A stretch of 64,000 bases of DNA from Triplophysa rosa. Taxonomy: Eukaryota; Chordata; Actinopteri; Cypriniformes; Nemacheilidae. A program made the translations under genes and the position numbers. The stretch spans positions 12,056,550 to 12,120,549 of the forward strand of contig NC_079902.1 of assembly GCF_024868665.1 (NCBI RefSeq), given 5' to 3'. Shown in pieces: positions 23,736-37,785 of this stretch; position 1 is the first letter of the stretch, and every line of letters begins with the position of its first letter. Below the pieces are notes generated by a model. The model saw only the letters and a program-made list of their open reading frames with translations. It was not told the DNA's origin and searched no databases.

Positions 23736-24335
23736 GTCACGAAACGTGTGGGAGAACCCAAATGCAGGCAGCAGATAAGGGGTTAACAAAAAAGGATCTT
23801 TATTTAAACCAAAAACACAACACAAAAACCCACGAGGGGGTGTAAACAAGACAAAGTAATAATAAGGGCAAACAGGGACGTAAACTTACTAACACTAAAC
23901 TAGACAACACTCGACAAAGACTAAACTGAACACTTACTACGACAAGGGAGACGGCAACATGAGACACAGGCAAAACGGAGAGCAGGAAGGCACACGACAG
24001 GACCGGTAAACACACGGCATGGATGACAGCAAGACTTAGACACAGGGTACCCGGCAAACACAATCAATGACCGACACAAGACAACGAAACATGAGGGCAT
24101 TAAATAGGCAAGACAAACGAGAGATAATTACACAGGGCAGGTGAGGAACATTAGACACGAGAGGGAAGCAATACATGAAACGAGAGGGGCGGGGCCATTG
24201 ACGAGACACTGGAGAGAACGCATATTATTGTCAAAAGGACAATAATATGATTCTCTCCACACATAACCAAAGACTTTGTCATGGCTCTGCCTCAGGACCA
24301 GGAAATCCAAGACTAGGTGAGGCAGAACCATGACA
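23735..24335 (-). mobile_element. Solo-LTR-like element (copy 1), minus strand
   Basis: The 601-bp unit begins TGTCACG, ends CCATGACA, and is flanked by ATTTA at 23730-23734 and 24336-24340, a 5-bp TSD. TG...CA ends plus a 5-bp TSD are typical of LTRs. Read on the minus strand it has a TATTTAA box followed by CCCTCATGTTTC, and an AATAAA about 170 bp later. No internal retroviral or gypsy genes are attached. Related copy: 62729-63291. Confidence 0.6.
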
Positions 24336-24340
24336 ATTTA

Positions 24341-24390
24341 AAAGAACGGTTCCCCTAAATTAAAATTCTGTCGTTACTTACTCATTTATG
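24341..24390 (+). mobile_element. Truncated AGGGATAGTTCACC-type MITE
   Basis: AGAACGGTTCCCCTAAATTA followed by ATTCTGTCGTTACTTACTCA matches the left part of the common MITE. It is cut where the next repeat begins. Confidence 0.6.
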
Positions 24391-24872
24391 CAATTCAATT
24401 TTATTTATATAGCGCTTTTCACAATGTGCATTGTTCCAAAGCAGCTTTACAGGAGAAAATAAGAAAAACTGAAAAACACAAAAAAGGTAAAACACAGCAC
24501 AGTGCATGGTGTTTATAGAACGAGCAAGATTATTCTAGTAAATAATATCTAATAAATACAGTCTCCCGGTGGTTTATTTAGCATATTATGCATTAAGTGA
24601 ATGCTTGGCTGAAAAGATGTGTCTTTAATCTAGATTTAAATTGGGAGAATGTGTCTGACCCTCGAATAGTATCGGGAAGGCTATTCCAGAGTTTAGGTGC
24701 TACGTATGAGAAAGCTCTACCCCCTTTGGTGGATTTAGTTATTCTAGGTGTTAGTAAAAGTCTGGAGTTTTGAGATCTTAAGGAGCATGAGGGGTTGTAA
24801 TGTTTTGTTATGTAGATAGGGGCTAAACCGTTTAAGGCTTTATAAGTAATTAAAAGAACTTTAAAGTCACTT
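24390..24872 (+). repeat. Dispersed fish repeat (TTTATATAGCGCTTTTCACA)
   Basis: Begins AATTCAATTTTATTTATATA, then GCGCTTTTCAC and CAAAGCAGCTTTACAGGAGA. It continues through TATTCCAGAGTTTAGGTGC and GGCTTTATAAGTAATTAAAAG. This is a very widespread teleost repeat. I cannot assign it to a class with confidence. Confidence 0.6.
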
Positions 24873-24947
24873 TATTATTTATTTACTATTCCCATTTTTT
24901 CTGTGCAACATTTTTGAATAGTGAATGAGATTTGGGATATAATTTAT

Positions 24948-25219
24948 GGGGTGTTCACACCAAATGTCGAATTAAGCGATTTGCGTGGGTAAATTACATA
25001 CAACGTCAATGCAAAGATGTGAATAGATGCAAACTCGTGGCAGGCGATGCGAATGACGCGAATGGGGCGGCGCAATTGCGGTGAACACGCGTCAATATCC
25101 TCTTCCGCGCAAATTGTAAATATTTGTCAGCTCGTGTCACTCACGCGAAAATAACAAGCTTTTCCCGCGAGTAATAAAGAGCGTGGAACGGCGATTGTTT
25201 GCGTTTGATGTGAACCCAG
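24948..25219. mobile_element. Non-autonomous Harbinger-like element, GGGTGTTCACACC
   Basis: Starts GGGGTGTTCACACC and ends GATGTGAACCCA. The interior has GCGAATGACGCGAATGGGGC, shared with the MADF-carrying relic at 15545. About 270 bp, no coding. Confidence 0.65.
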
Positions 25220-25796
25220 CATTATCTTTAGCAATCTGAAATCTTATTTCTGAATAAAAATAACTGACAATACACACCCTGCTTCAGAAATCTATCATTA
25301 AAATCTGCTTAAATAATAGTAAAAAGCTTCTTAACTAGGCTACACAAAACACTTCCCTCACACTTTCTCATCCAAGCAACACCTCGCACCCTCAAACAAA
25401 GGAACACATGAGAATGTAACAGTCATCTCACACCCCTCTTTGTCACCCCCACCACCCTCTTCCATCAGGCCATTTAAAACAACACAGACCACCTGATGCC
25501 TCCCTCCCAAAGGAAAACACATAGATGACGCACAGGCCATGCCTGACTTTCCCATTGCCTCACACACACAGCTCCTCTCGTCCCCTATTCAACCAGTGAC
25601 TCATGGCTAATCAGAGTGCCCTGAATAGAGGCTCTTATGACCCCCACCATCTCCTCTAGACAATTTGCTGGAAATGGCTGGAAAATGTGAGCTAACGTCA
25701 CATGCCTGTATGTAGGGGAGACAGTGCATACGAAGAAAAGAAAGTGCTGTCAGATATCAGATTTTGGAAAACAGACAGTAAACACAGGAAGCTTAA

Positions 25797-26087
25797 AGGG
25801 ATAGTTCAACCAAAAATAAAAACTCAAGTTGCTCCAAACCTGTGCAAATTTCATTGATCTGTTGAACACGGGGAAAGATGTTCGGAAGAATGTTTGTAAG
25901 CAAACAGTTCTGGGGCACTATACTCACTTTCATAGTATGGAGAAAACTACTATGGTAGTCAATGGTGCCCTGTTAAGTTTTTCATATTTTTCAAAATATA
26001 TTTCTTTGTTTTCAACAGAACAAAGAAATCTTGACTTGAGAGTGGGTAAATGATGACACCATTTTTATTTTTGGTTGAAATATCCCT
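25797..26087. mobile_element. TTAA-flanked MITE, AGGGATAGTTCACC family
   Basis: TTAA at 25793-25796 and 26088-26091. Ends AGGGATAGTTCAACC and ATATCCCT. The interior contains the family's inner hairpin around ACTACTATGGTAGTCAATGG. Confidence 0.8.
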
Positions 26088-26091
26088 TTAA

Positions 26092-28054
26092 AGAGTAAAA
26101 TAAATAGAGGAAAAACTTCAATAAAAAAGTCACCAATAGGTAGTATTGCAGCTATCTAACATGAGCTAAAGGATGTTTTGTTGAAATTCGTCAAATGTTT
26201 TGTGATAATCTTAAAAGCATTGGTTAGAGAGGGAGCCATACACTGGAATTCACATGAAATTCAGTTCATCTGCCCATCCAATCTAATTGAAAACAATAAT
26301 AAACTAATTTGCTTTGCTTGTTTTGTTTTGACTCAATCTAAGCTCTACACCAGTCCCCTTGACTACAAAATTGGATAAAATGAAGTAAATTTGATAAAGG
26401 GATGATTTCGGATAAAGGAGAGATGGCAGGCAACTGCTTACATTATAGTAGAGTCCTCCCAAACAAACCCAGCGTTGGGTCAAAAAGGACAACCCCAACA
26501 TATAACCCAACAATTGAGTGCATCCATTTTTGACCCAACTTAGTCTTCCAGCACAATTAGGCTTAATAGTCAATTTAATGTATGTTTAAAGCTGAGTAAA
26601 ACTTCACATGCTGTTTGAGCACTACAAAGTATCTGTCAAATGTACATGACTCACGTTGTACCTCCTTTCATTTAAAACTGAAACAAGCGACTTGTGTTTT
26701 ACCTCCAGCTTTAATTTAAAACTGAAACAAGCATGAAGATCATGCAACAGTGTGCGCGTAACAAGAACACCAGTAGTCATGTAGGGAGCACAACACCATC
26801 AGTTACTGCTCTGCTTGCTCAAAGTCTCCCTATAACACAAGAGACAAATTTGGCTTTGTTACTCTGCTCAAATACACTAATAAGCCATGCGGTTATCTCG
26901 CTGCAATTGATGCGATTCCTGAAACACCACTGAACACAACATATACTCAATCAGCAGAACATGAAAACATCAGAGGCATTCAATTTGTGATTTAATAAGG
27001 GTCTAGTGTGGCTTGTCTGGATCAGCCCATTTTCCCTCGGAGGCTTAAACATTAATTTAGATTTAGAGATACTAATTTAAATGAAAGCGTAAAAGGTGCG
27101 GGTATGGCTTCAAAGGGTGACCTTACGCCTGCTCGCATTAATTTATCATCATGAGTCACCTTGGCATACGGCTTTTATATAAACACACTCCCTCGGGCTT
27201 TAATGAACATGGCAGGATTGCTTAGAGTGCATGTGTATTCACAGAGTTTAAGCAAGAATAGTTGTATGATATAAAATTATGTTGTATACAATGACAGGTT
27301 ACAATAAATGTTAATCAATTATAAAAGTTTAATTAGTTCTAGAGATGTATTGTGTAGTTATAGATGCAGTTAACTGAATCACAGTCAACACTGAGAAGCA
27401 TTAAAACTGAAGAGGATAAAATGCTGAGGTGGACTAAATCTTTCTGTTGCCCAGAGGTGGTGTGACATGACATCTGACAGTAAATCACTGTCCTAACAAC
27501 GCAGAAACCACATGTCCACGTGTCCTTGAACATATGAGATAAGACAAACTTAGGACAGTATGTTTTACGCTGAATCATTACTCCTGTAGATCTGGTACAT
27601 TTTGCTGGTTCGCCCTAAAATGAAACTCTCTCTCATTTCCCATATGATATTCTTTCTTCCACAAAAAGATCTGTGACTATTGAGCTCTAAAAATGACAAA
27701 AAGGACCATAAAAGTAGACTACATGAGATGTGTAACCCTAGTTCATAAACCCATATGCTTTGTGTGAAGAATAGAAAATGTCATTTTTTACTGAAAATCT
27801 CCTCTCCTAATATTCATTCATGCTTGATGTAATCCTGATGTGCTATGCTTGAAAATGAACCTAAATGTGATTTGAAAGCTGTTGCTAAGGAAAAGATGAA
27901 GCTGTTGCTAAGGAGATGTGAATGACGTCGTAAATTTGGTTTGATTCCTCACATAGCACTTGGAATAATATGCCCAATAGTTTAAAAATATTTATTCAAC
28001 TGAACTTCATATCAATTTGACATGATAGTAAATAAATGTTGGCTCAACTATTCC
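26092..28054. other. Noncoding stretch, possible regulatory blocks
   Basis: A GTTGGGTCAAAAAGGACAAC repeat fragment lies at about 26,470-26,540. At 27,030-27,170, TTAATTTAG-type homeodomain-like cores and a GC-moderate block look conserved-element-like, by composition only. Confidence 0.35.
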
Positions 28055-28058
28055 TTAA

Positions 28059-28236
28059 AGGAACAGTTCACCCAAAAATAAAAAATCTGTCATCATTTAC
28101 TTATCCTTAAGTTGTTCCAAATCTGTATAAATGTTCTGATGAACACGGAGAAAAATATTTGAAGGAATGCTTGAAAAGAAATTTACACAGATTTGGGACA
28201 ACTCAAGGGTGAGTAAACGATGACAGAATTTTCTGA
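28059..28236. mobile_element. AGGGATAGTTCACC-family MITE, internally deleted
   Basis: Preceded by TTAA at 28055. Keeps GGAACAGTTCACCCAAAAAT and the mirrored GGGTGAGTAAACGATGACAG. The right terminus is lost. Confidence 0.7.
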
Positions 28237-30685
28237 GACTGACACAAACTACATTTTTCTTCACTTTGTTCAGACAGTAACCTCTAATTACATTACTGTT
28301 CAGGAATATATCATCGGTTGTCATTAGCTTACAGCCAATGTCTTAAAAGGCTATTAAATGCGTCTAATGTCCTCACAAATCATGGACTCCAGCAGAGCAA
28401 CAACTGATCACCATCTTTCATTCATGCACTGCGGGGCTGAAAATCAAACGTGCCGAGACACTGGATGCTGCAGTGGTGTCTGCTGAGCCCCCTGTAAAAA
28501 AGGAATACGGATAGGCCGCATTTAGAGCTGGCAGAGCATGGAGAAACCACACTGACTGTTCTCTACCTCAAGATCTCATCCAGCAAGACTCCTCCTTACC
28601 ATGAAGCCGATACAGTAGAGTCTGTCACTCGGTAGAGTGCAGAATGTATTCCCCTCTGGCTGAAAACATGCCGACCTGCACTCGGATTTAAGGTAACAAC
28701 ACAAACACTAGGGCTCTTTGCGCATGGCTGCACATGTTTAATGGTACAGATTGACACTGCTGTGCTTCTGTACAACCAATACACATCGGAAAGAAATCCA
28801 CTTGAGCAAACATTACTGTAAATGTAGAGGCGTAAAAAGCTGAGAAATTATACAAAAGTTTAAATACGGGTACTGCCTTAGAATTTGACTTGAGATAAAA
28901 TATCTAACTAACAGTGTACCTGAGTGAAGTAAACAATTATTTAGTTTTATCCACATTTGTTGTACTGTACCTTACTAACAAAACAAAAAATATAAAAAAT
29001 ATCGAATTCTTACGGTTTACAGGTGTCTGTTGAAATCAAGAGACACTAAAAATGTCCTCATTCAAGTTACTTTGATGCACAGACTTACACAACCTCACAC
29101 ATCACTCTTATCTCAATACAACCTCAATGTCAGTACAATTCTGAAATGTTGGCACAATCCTATGAAGAAGCTAATGCTAAACAATAAATCAAAACCATAA
29201 TAATGGCATTATAAGATAAACACTTACTGTCCCAAAACAACATAAACACAGCTAATTGATTGCTGATCGATTGCTGATCATATATCAAAAATATGCGGAA
29301 CAGCAGATAAAGTGAAAAACTTTAAAATCTTACAAAAATACCTCTCAACATTCTCTCAGAAACAACTGTCATAAAGAAATCATTGCATATTACTTTATTT
29401 TAGTTTACAAATATGCATTTTTTACAAAGCAAGAGCTCAGATATGTGACTGAAGCAAATGCAGATTCAGTAGGTTTCTACTCACCTGCATTTTACCCACT
29501 TGTAAAATGTAGGAAGTCTTTAATCAGACACTTCACAGTGTTGTTCTCGGCAGAATTATTAAATATTAAACTGTATTTGACACGCTTATGTCTGAGATTC
29601 AGCGCAGCATTAAGAAACATTATTATCCCGTGCCATACAGTAGAGTACAGTAATGTCTGATATACACACTGACATAAAAAAATGTAGGAAATATTTTCTC
29701 CTTCCTTGAAAAAACTGAAAAAACTTTTTTCTGCTGTCAGAACGAACTTGCAACCTTTTTTGGACCCCTGACCAACAAACTAGATGTTTAGGAATGCATA
29801 TTGAGCAAATGGAAATTAAAATTAGACTGAAGATGCTTGAGATATAACGCTATACTCTCCTCTACAGAAATTTCTAGTTACAACTACACGCTTGAAGTTT
29901 ACTAACATCAAAGATTAGGTTGCAAGTAAACACAACTTGCAATTGTAATGAGTCTGCCTTTGATCCATAAAGACTTTGTTTTCTCTGTGTTTCCACTCTA
30001 GCATGCGCATGAGTCATATGCATTAATGAATCTTCAGCGCGCCCTCCTTTCACAACCTGAGAGGAACGGCTCGAAAGAGCAGCCGTAAATCACAAGGGCT
30101 CTCCAGACGGTTTTGTCACAGCACTCTGACAGACCCTTACAGACGTGCCATTGACAGAACAGCTCTGGATGGTTCACCAGACTACATATTTTGAGACGGG
30201 GATTGAATCTTTCCTCTCAGGTGACTGAGAGACTGTCTGTTTCTCTCTCTCTTACACACAAACACACTGCAAGGCCTTGGCACCGAAGCCGAGAGCAAAC
30301 AGATGTAAGAATTAAGTGGGATTAATGTTTTCGACTATATTTACTGCAGTCAACAGCTGATGGAAGCTAATGGGATTCTGCACAATACTGGGCCAGTTAG
30401 AGTCTGATTAATCTTTTTTAATTATGCCAATTAAAGAGATTAAAACATGACATCATGCGAAACATGGATGAATATGTTGTTGTTTAGAAAAATGTAGATT
30501 TAGGTTTCTAATTTGCCAGGTAACCTTTAAATGTGCATCTAAACTAGATAAAAACACTGAAACTACAGTAGTAATGCTATCCACAATAATGTCATCTAAA
30601 CAGGTCCATTTTTATTTTTCTTAAGAAATAGGAGAAACATCACAGACAAAGTTACTACTTCAATAAAACATAAATGAGATCTCTA
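28237..30685. other. Noncoding stretch, nothing recognised
   Basis: No TIR pair or exon. AATTATGCCAATTAAAGAGA at about 30,420 is the only enhancer-like block noted. Confidence 0.45.
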
Positions 30686-31280
30686 TTAAAGGTGGGGTAA
30701 CAAGCAATTTCATGCATTCTGACTCCTTCACACTTTTAAACCTGCTGGCTTCTCAAGCTTAACAAGGTCAACTTGTCAAAAAACGAGTTGAACGCATGAT
30801 GTAGTATTACTGTGCTCGATTCACTCCGCCACAGAGTTTTTTCGAACATGGATTCCCGTTTCGTAACAAGGGTTCTTAGTCCCTTATTGGACAATTCTCC
30901 CGGAAAAGCACGCCCACACGTCATCCACGGAGCAAAAGAGCACGCCCATGCGTGAGCATGAGAAAGAGCACGGCCATCAATGTCGCTTCACTGGGCTGAC
31001 GGAAGTTTAGCTGTGTTTGTTTGCTCACTCCATGTCAGTGATGGATGTTATATAAAAGGTGGATATAATGCTGGATTTGGAGATCGTTTGAAACTGATAG
31101 ATGGCGAGGTGATTGTATACTACTGTATAGGTGCTCAGGATTCATTTGAGATTGGCAGAAACTGCGTGTGTTACCTCATCTTTGAGTCTTCTGAGCCATG
31201 CTGTAAAGAAGTTTTATTCCTCAGAGCCTTGCTCAGCATAGTCAAATGCTTTTCCTCTGAGAGAACAACTGACTCTTTTT
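30686..31280 (+). repeat. Dispersed repeat (copy 2), possibly TTAA-type DNA element
   Basis: Starts AAAGGTGGGGTAACAAGCAA and carries GGTCAACTTGTCAAAAAACG, shared with 14994. A 101-codon open frame (30980-31285) lies within it and has no recognisable domain, so I regard it as repeat sequence and not a gene. Confidence 0.5.
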
Positions 31281-31830
31281 TTTAATCCCTACACATATAG
31301 AACGATCTACTTAGAGGATTCACCCCCACAAATAAATGTGGTTGTCGATCTCTAAACTTACCAGTTCCCACTTGGGTTATCCCTCACTGAAATTGACTGT
31401 TCTTTAGTAAAACACATGCCTGTTCTACTAAAGACATTTAGCATTATTCTTATGTTATTCAGTACCACTCACTACCTTTCAACCCCCTCTATCTGTCTGC
31501 CGACTGCTTTCCTCCTACACGTAAGAGGGTTTCCTCAGAAGCGTGTGCGTCTCAGTGCTTAAAGAGTGGGAATTCACACAACCTCCACTCACGGTTGGGC
31601 GCCACCTCCCCACGCTAGACACCATCTCCCCACATGTCCCTGTGGACGACACCTCATACATTCATATATGGAGAAGCAAGTTTAAAAAAGCTGACAGTAC
31701 GAAAGACTTCAATACGAAGTGCGTGCGAGAGTGTTTCACTATCAGAATCATTCCAGTGACATCCAGTGATGGCATCTATAGGAATGTGTGATAACACCTA
31801 AACAGACCTTAGAAAATATGGGTAGGTTAA

Positions 31831-32154
31831 AGGGATAGTTCGCCTAAATTGAAAATTCTGTCATAATTTACTCACCCTCTTGTCATAACAAACCTGTATG
31901 GCTTTCTTTCTTCTTCACAACTCAAAAGAAGATATTTTGAAGAATGTTATTAACCGAACAATGGCAGTACCCAATGACTTGCATTGGTTTTGTTTCCATA
32001 CAATTGAAGTGAATGTGTACCGCCATTGTTCGGTTACCAACATTCTTAAAAATATCTTCTTTTGTGTTCGCCAGAAGAAAGTCATACAGGTTTTGAAATG
32101 ACAAGAGGGTGAGTAAATGATGACAGAAATTACATTTTTGGGTAAACTATCCCT
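31831..32154. mobile_element. TTAA-flanked MITE, AGGGATAGTTCACC family, complete
   Basis: TTAA at 31827-31830 and 32155-32158. It is nearly palindromic, so open frames on both strands overlap (31898-32104). They are consequences of the inverted repeat and not genes. Confidence 0.85.
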
Positions 32155-33401
32155 TTAAATGACCCTAAAGGCCACATCTTTTAACAGTTTGCCCTGGTTC
32201 TCTTCAAGAAAGCTTCAGGGTTTTGCAGACTCACTTTCTAAAAAAGGAAATGATTTCATTTAATAGCATAGAATCAAGGTCTCATTTTAACGTTCGGTCA
32301 CTCTTGCAGATGAAAGTAGGTGAAAACACTAAACTGAAACTGCACCTGCCACAAAAACATGAAAGCCCATCACAATCCTATTCCTTATATTTTGTGTTGA
32401 GGAATATTTCATATGTACTGGTACAAAGTATAAAAATACAAACACAAATAAGCTTTCTTTTTAAAGCTTGACTTTTATTTACATAACAAACCTAGCTTTA
32501 ACTCATATTAAGAGCTTTGTGTATATTTATTTTGAAACCTGCATTAAATGTAGCTAGGCATAAATACATTTTATTTAGACTTGCGTTTTGCTGAGTTAGG
32601 AGTTAGCCGTTGAAACAAGACATTTAAAGATTACATTATCACCAAATGATTCATGCCCCATGAAATTGTATAGCCTCATGAGACATGAGCCACTTCCCAC
32701 ATGAATGTAATATGTATTCTCTCACACGCTAAAATCAGTTTTTGCTATTCCTAGACGAAACTGAATATGTCGCTTCCGAAGTGCATGTCCACCGCTCTTA
32801 AAACACCAATATCCTGTGTTATATCCTGTGTAATAACTAAAGTACTATACAGTATCTACTCTTGCACTTGTTGTACAAGGTTTTAACAAAAGAAAACAAG
32901 TTTGTGCTTCATAATGTCAGTTCTGCTTATCCATCTTTTCTGCATGTCTGTGTGCGTGAAGCACGACAAGAGACATCGAGCTGAGAAACTCAAATCTCCC
33001 GTGTCGACGCGGAGGTAACAGAGATGGATATTGAAATGTACAAGGTGAAGGTTAGGAGGAAATTGATTTCTTGCCACAAAGGAGATGGAGAGTAAGCTTC
33101 TCCTATTGTCACCACAGATCACGTTCAGCAAAGTTCTCGAAAGAACACGCGCTCACGAATCTCCTGATTCTGATTCTAACCGCTGGACCGAATGGAATGG
33201 AGTTATTACACAACAGTGGTCGGCTCTGTCTAGAGGCACTGTCCGCACGCATAAAGCGACAGCGATGTCGCTTCCCAGAGGCCACAACATCCTGCTAACT
33301 TAAAGTTTTGCCTCATTCTGCAAAGAGTTGAGGTCTCGGTTTCTGAGGTCTGTTCATTTGAATGCACACACAGATTCACAGCCACAACCTTATGTACCTG
33401 T

Positions 33402-33532
33402 AGCTTTAAAGGTAGAGCACTGTATTAACATCACGAAGGTTGTAGGTTTGGGAACATACATACTGATATAACTTAGAACTTTAGGTTGCTTTGGATAAAA
33501 GTATCTGCCTTATGTAACAAATGCAATGTTAA
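33402..33532 (+). mobile_element. Degenerate tRNA-derived SINE
   Basis: AAAGGTAGAGCACTGTATTA and GAAGGTTGTAGGTTTGGGAA correspond to the A-box-to-B-box part of fish tRNA-like SINEs. TTGCTTTGGATAAAAGTATC is the conserved body end. The copy is old and will not fold as a tRNA, so I do not call a tRNA gene. Confidence 0.65.
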
Positions 33533-36500
33533 CATACATTCCTACAATTAAAAGTGAATAAAAACCTACTTTTTGTCCGGTTGCTCTTTCACACTTTGAG
33601 GACTCAAGACGTATAGCACATTTTCATTTGAATGGAATATGGAAAGTCATACAGCTTTCAAATAAGCAGGCTTAACAAACAATGACCGATTTTCACCTTG
33701 GGGGTGAACTATTTCTGGTAAAACTGATATTACACGACTAATGAAACTGACCCAAGTAGGACATGTTTCTAGATCAACGTCAACGTCCTTATTTGTCATA
33801 GAAAATCCTCATATTTAGGGATAAAGTGTATGCTATTGCTGTTGCCTATTGATGAATGTTGTTTCAGGACCAAGGATGTTCACCCAGGAACACGTCCTAC
33901 AAGAATAAATGATGTCATGTGATATCAAACCTACCTGGCCAACACAAAACACACAAATAGTAGAGCTGGCATTATTCTCTGTTTATGTGAAGATAGTGTT
34001 TGTGTTTGTGTTTCATTCTCTGTGCTAGACTCATAAAATAAAATCAGCCAGAGGACAGCAGAGTTTCCCTGCAGTCGCAGTGTCTCATAAAGGCTGTAGT
34101 AAAAGGCAAGCACTGAGAAAAACAAACACGGCAGGGCAGAGTTGCCTTAGCCTTGTGTTATTGCCTCCATGAAAAGGCCCTGCTAATCTTTCTCCCTCTC
34201 TGCAAACAAACATTACTTTGAATCGTCTAATGAAAAGCATGTTGTTCACTAGGTGTAATTGCTTAAGTCATATTTCAGTCCAAAATGAAAATTCAGTCAT
34301 CTCATTGTAAACAAGATATTCCTTTCTTATCATTCACGGCCTTTGAAAAGTACTTTCTGTGCATTATTGGAGAAAAAAAACATAGAATGCAACATATAAA
34401 ATCTCAGAAATTCAATTATAACGCAGCCGGTTTTCCAAACAGTCATTACTTTTATTTGATTCTGGCCAGCAAAGAGCAACTGCCAATGAGATGAATGGGA
34501 AGGCTAACAGATAGTGTATCAAGTGTCCTCAGGTTTTATAGATTTCTTGGTTTGGACTGCCTCTGGTGTCAACAGAATGTGTTCATATCGGCCGCCGGTC
34601 TATCAGTGTGACCGGCATCGACCAGAGACTTCCTGTTGGCCAGACCCAGCTTTGCATGGGCGATGTAACAAAGACTGAATATTGTTCCAAACACACTTGC
34701 CGGTCCAAAGCCATAAAGTCTAAACATTTCAATCCAGCGAGTCTGGAAGAACTCACTCCTCGGTACAGCACAACCTGGGACAGACAAATAGGTTGAAAGC
34801 CTCTAAATCACCTTAGGGCAACGATCTAACTTTTTGTTTTTTTCCATTTGCAGGTTTTGTTAATGGGTTTTAGGGCAGCTATTGATTAACTGTCTGGGTG
34901 GCATTCATTTGGGACAACCGGAATATAAATGAAACGTACGGCTTGTGTTGTGTACAGCTCTCGAGTTGAACAACCCCCATTACAAACCGGGGCTCTGGAG
35001 AAAAACAAATGAGATAATGATCCCTTTTCTACACCATCTTACTTTCACAACCTTGTCTGAAGAGTTAAGAAACAAGACCTGTCAGATCCAAATTTAAATT
35101 CTTCCATTTCATCGCATAAACGTTTCACCCATAATAAAGACGAGTGATACCAATTATAGTTTAATATTGGAGATGAAACAGCAAAATGAGCTATATTTAT
35201 CAGTAATTTGAAGACACCTGAAAAGCCTTCAAATAAATCAACAAAACTTTATACTCATCATGGCAACCTCATTCTGTCAAACACTACTACTTTAAAATGA
35301 CTATAGTGAGGTGGGCCAAACAAACACGTGCACACTCATTCTGTCAGCAGCGCTTTCCGCTCTACAGAGATGAACAGCAGCAATTTAAGAATCTGATGAG
35401 GCCTTCATCTTATGAAACTAATAAAAATGAACTAATAGTGCCATTGCCGGAAAAAAAAACATTTTTTATACTTATATCTGACATTTTTTCATAAACCAGG
35501 TCTCATCATAAAGCTCAAAAACGTTAATTTTACAGGCAATAATTTATTAAACACAGGTGAGTTATGTAAGAAGTCCGTATGATAATAATAAAAGCTGCAG
35601 AAGTACAGATGGAGGAACAAAGACGTTTGCCCATGGATGTCCTCCTTTATATGTGACCTTCAGGTCCAGCATCAGCTTGTGTTCGGGTACAGTGGGGGCT
35701 GATGGCTGGAATAGCTTCATGAATAATTTGTTTTGACAGAGAAGGTGGCCTGGGAGAAGAGCACAGCCTCGGCTCAGCACAGCACGGATTACTAGACGTT
35801 ACCGCTGTCCAATACAAGGCTACTAAAATAATGATAACTGGCTCCCAAGTCGGTTGGTCCTTAAGACCAATATGATACAGAGACAAAGCGAAAAGAGACA
35901 TACAGTATTTAGTACAAGACAGGGAATGGTTTGTAAGCTTGTTGGATTTGTGTCTTCTGTTATGATGCTATACAGTACACTTGTGAAAAATTTATCTCAC
36001 TAAAATTATTGTAAGGTTCTGGCAAATCGTGCCTAAAATAGAACATTATGGACAATATGAAAATCTCTTTGAAAAATATGTGTAAAAAAACAAAGCAGGT
36101 TTCACATGACCAAAAAGAAATAGAAACATGAAATAGAAGTCCTGAGGGGGGTTATTGTAAATTTGTGTATGAAATTGTTAAAAAGAACCATAAATTACTA
36201 AAAAGATCTAGTCTAGACTTTATGTCATATCCAGCAATTCCTCTTTTGATTTGATAAACCACTCTTTACACATCTTATATAGTACTTTACGACCTTGAGT
36301 GCTCAAAGCATCGCCATGGGAACTGTTGGCAGGACATATTTGACAGGAATATAAAGCCCTAACTCAATAAGCTCAGTTCAGACTTCTCGCAGTTTCTACA
36401 CAGATAACCAGCTGCCTTTTACATAATCCAGTCACGTTGATTTAAAGCCCAGCTAAGTTTAAGGTGAACAGATTGCGTTTCGCCCAAAAAAGATGAGTGG

Positions 36501-37372
36501 CCGACAGCTTTACGTCAGGGATATCAGAGAGGTCAAGTGGGCAAGGTTTGAGTGAAAGCGACCGCCTGCTGGCACAAACGTTCAGCATCTGTGATAACGA
36601 TGAGAAAATGGGAACTGACACCGCTTCTGCATACCGGCAAACCACTTTAGAAGTTTCTAGAAGTAACAGGGGAGATGTTTATGAGAGGGAAACTAAGTTA
36701 AAGCAGATTAAATTAAATACTTCTCTACATTAAAACACAGCATGAGTCAAAACTGTCACAGTTTTTAAAGTACAAAGTTTGTATTTTGAAGACACCTTAC
36801 CCTTGGTCTGCACTGTTCCAAACTCATTTAATCCTTTATTTTTGAATTAAACATTTCTTTCAGGGCTATTGTTTTATGTTCATGCAATATTTTGTATTAC
36901 TGTTCAACTGTTCATCTCTGAATCTTATTTCACAATGACGGGAAGTCGGGAACATGTTATTACCTTTCTACTGTGTACACGCTCAAGGCTGCTATTGATG
37001 TACTGAAGATATTTGGCAAGTAGCTGTTGTGGGGGGAATGACATCATACATATAGATAGAAAAGGATCCCTTAGAGGAATCTGTTATGATGATATCACCG
37101 ACAGCAGCTACTCTTTGGTCTGCCTCGCTGAACCGATCAATACCCATTTAATGGAGAACAATTACATCAATCTTTTAATAAAGTGCTACATTGCAGTGAC
37201 TTGGCCGGGCTTCCGGTGAATGACTGGAAAGCAATCTCTAGAGTTTAACTTACATTAGCATTACTACTGAATGCTGACTACGGAATAATGACTGTACAGG
37301 TTTCTCTCTGCAAGCTGGGCTCATGGAAAGAAATCGGTTTTAAGATTCTAAATCTTAACACTACTGTATATT
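33533..37372. other. Noncoding stretch with MITE scraps
   Basis: Fragments of the AGGGATAGTTCACC family lie at about 33,634-33,717 (TTGGGGGTGAACTATTTC) and 34,275-34,305 (CCAAAATGAAAATTCAGTCA). Short open frames on both strands near 34,570-34,790 overlap each other and have no domain. Confidence 0.45.
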
Positions 37373-37376
37373 TTAA

Positions 37377-37785
37377 AGGAACAGTTCACCCAAAACTGAA
37401 AATTCTGTCTTCATTTACTCACCCTTGAGTTGTTTGAAATCTGTACACATTTCTTTGTTCTGATGAACACAGAGAAAGATATTTGGAAGAATGCTTGTAA
37501 GCAAACTGTTCTTGGCCACCATTGACTACCATAGTAGGGAAAATTACTTTGTATTTTTTTGTTCTGTTTAACACAAAAATAATTTTTGAAGAATGTAGGA
37601 AAGCAAACAGTTCTGGGGCACTTTTGACTACCATTGTCATTTTTCTACTATGGTAGTCAATAGTGGCCAAGACCTCTTTGGTAACAAGCATTCTTCCAAA
37701 TATCTTTCTCTGTGTTCATCACAACAAAGACATTTATAGAGATTTGGAACAGCTCGAGGGTGAGTAAATGATGACAGAATTACAA
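37377..37785. mobile_element. AGGGATAGTTCACC-family MITE with repeated centre
   Basis: TTAA at 37373. Left end GGAACAGTTCACCC. Right part GGGTGAGTAAATGATGACAG, with the extreme terminus missing. The middle carries CTACCATAGTAG and CTACTATGGTAG inverted motifs. Confidence 0.75.

Noticed and set aside
30980..31285. 101-codon frame as a gene
   Set aside because: Lies in a dispersed repeat that shares sequence with 14,994-15,060, with no domain.
31898..32104. Similar proteins on both strands
   Set aside because: The MITE is palindromic, so both strands read alike.
33402..33532. tRNA gene
   Set aside because: A- and B-box-like words are present but the cloverleaf is not. It matches a degenerate SINE.
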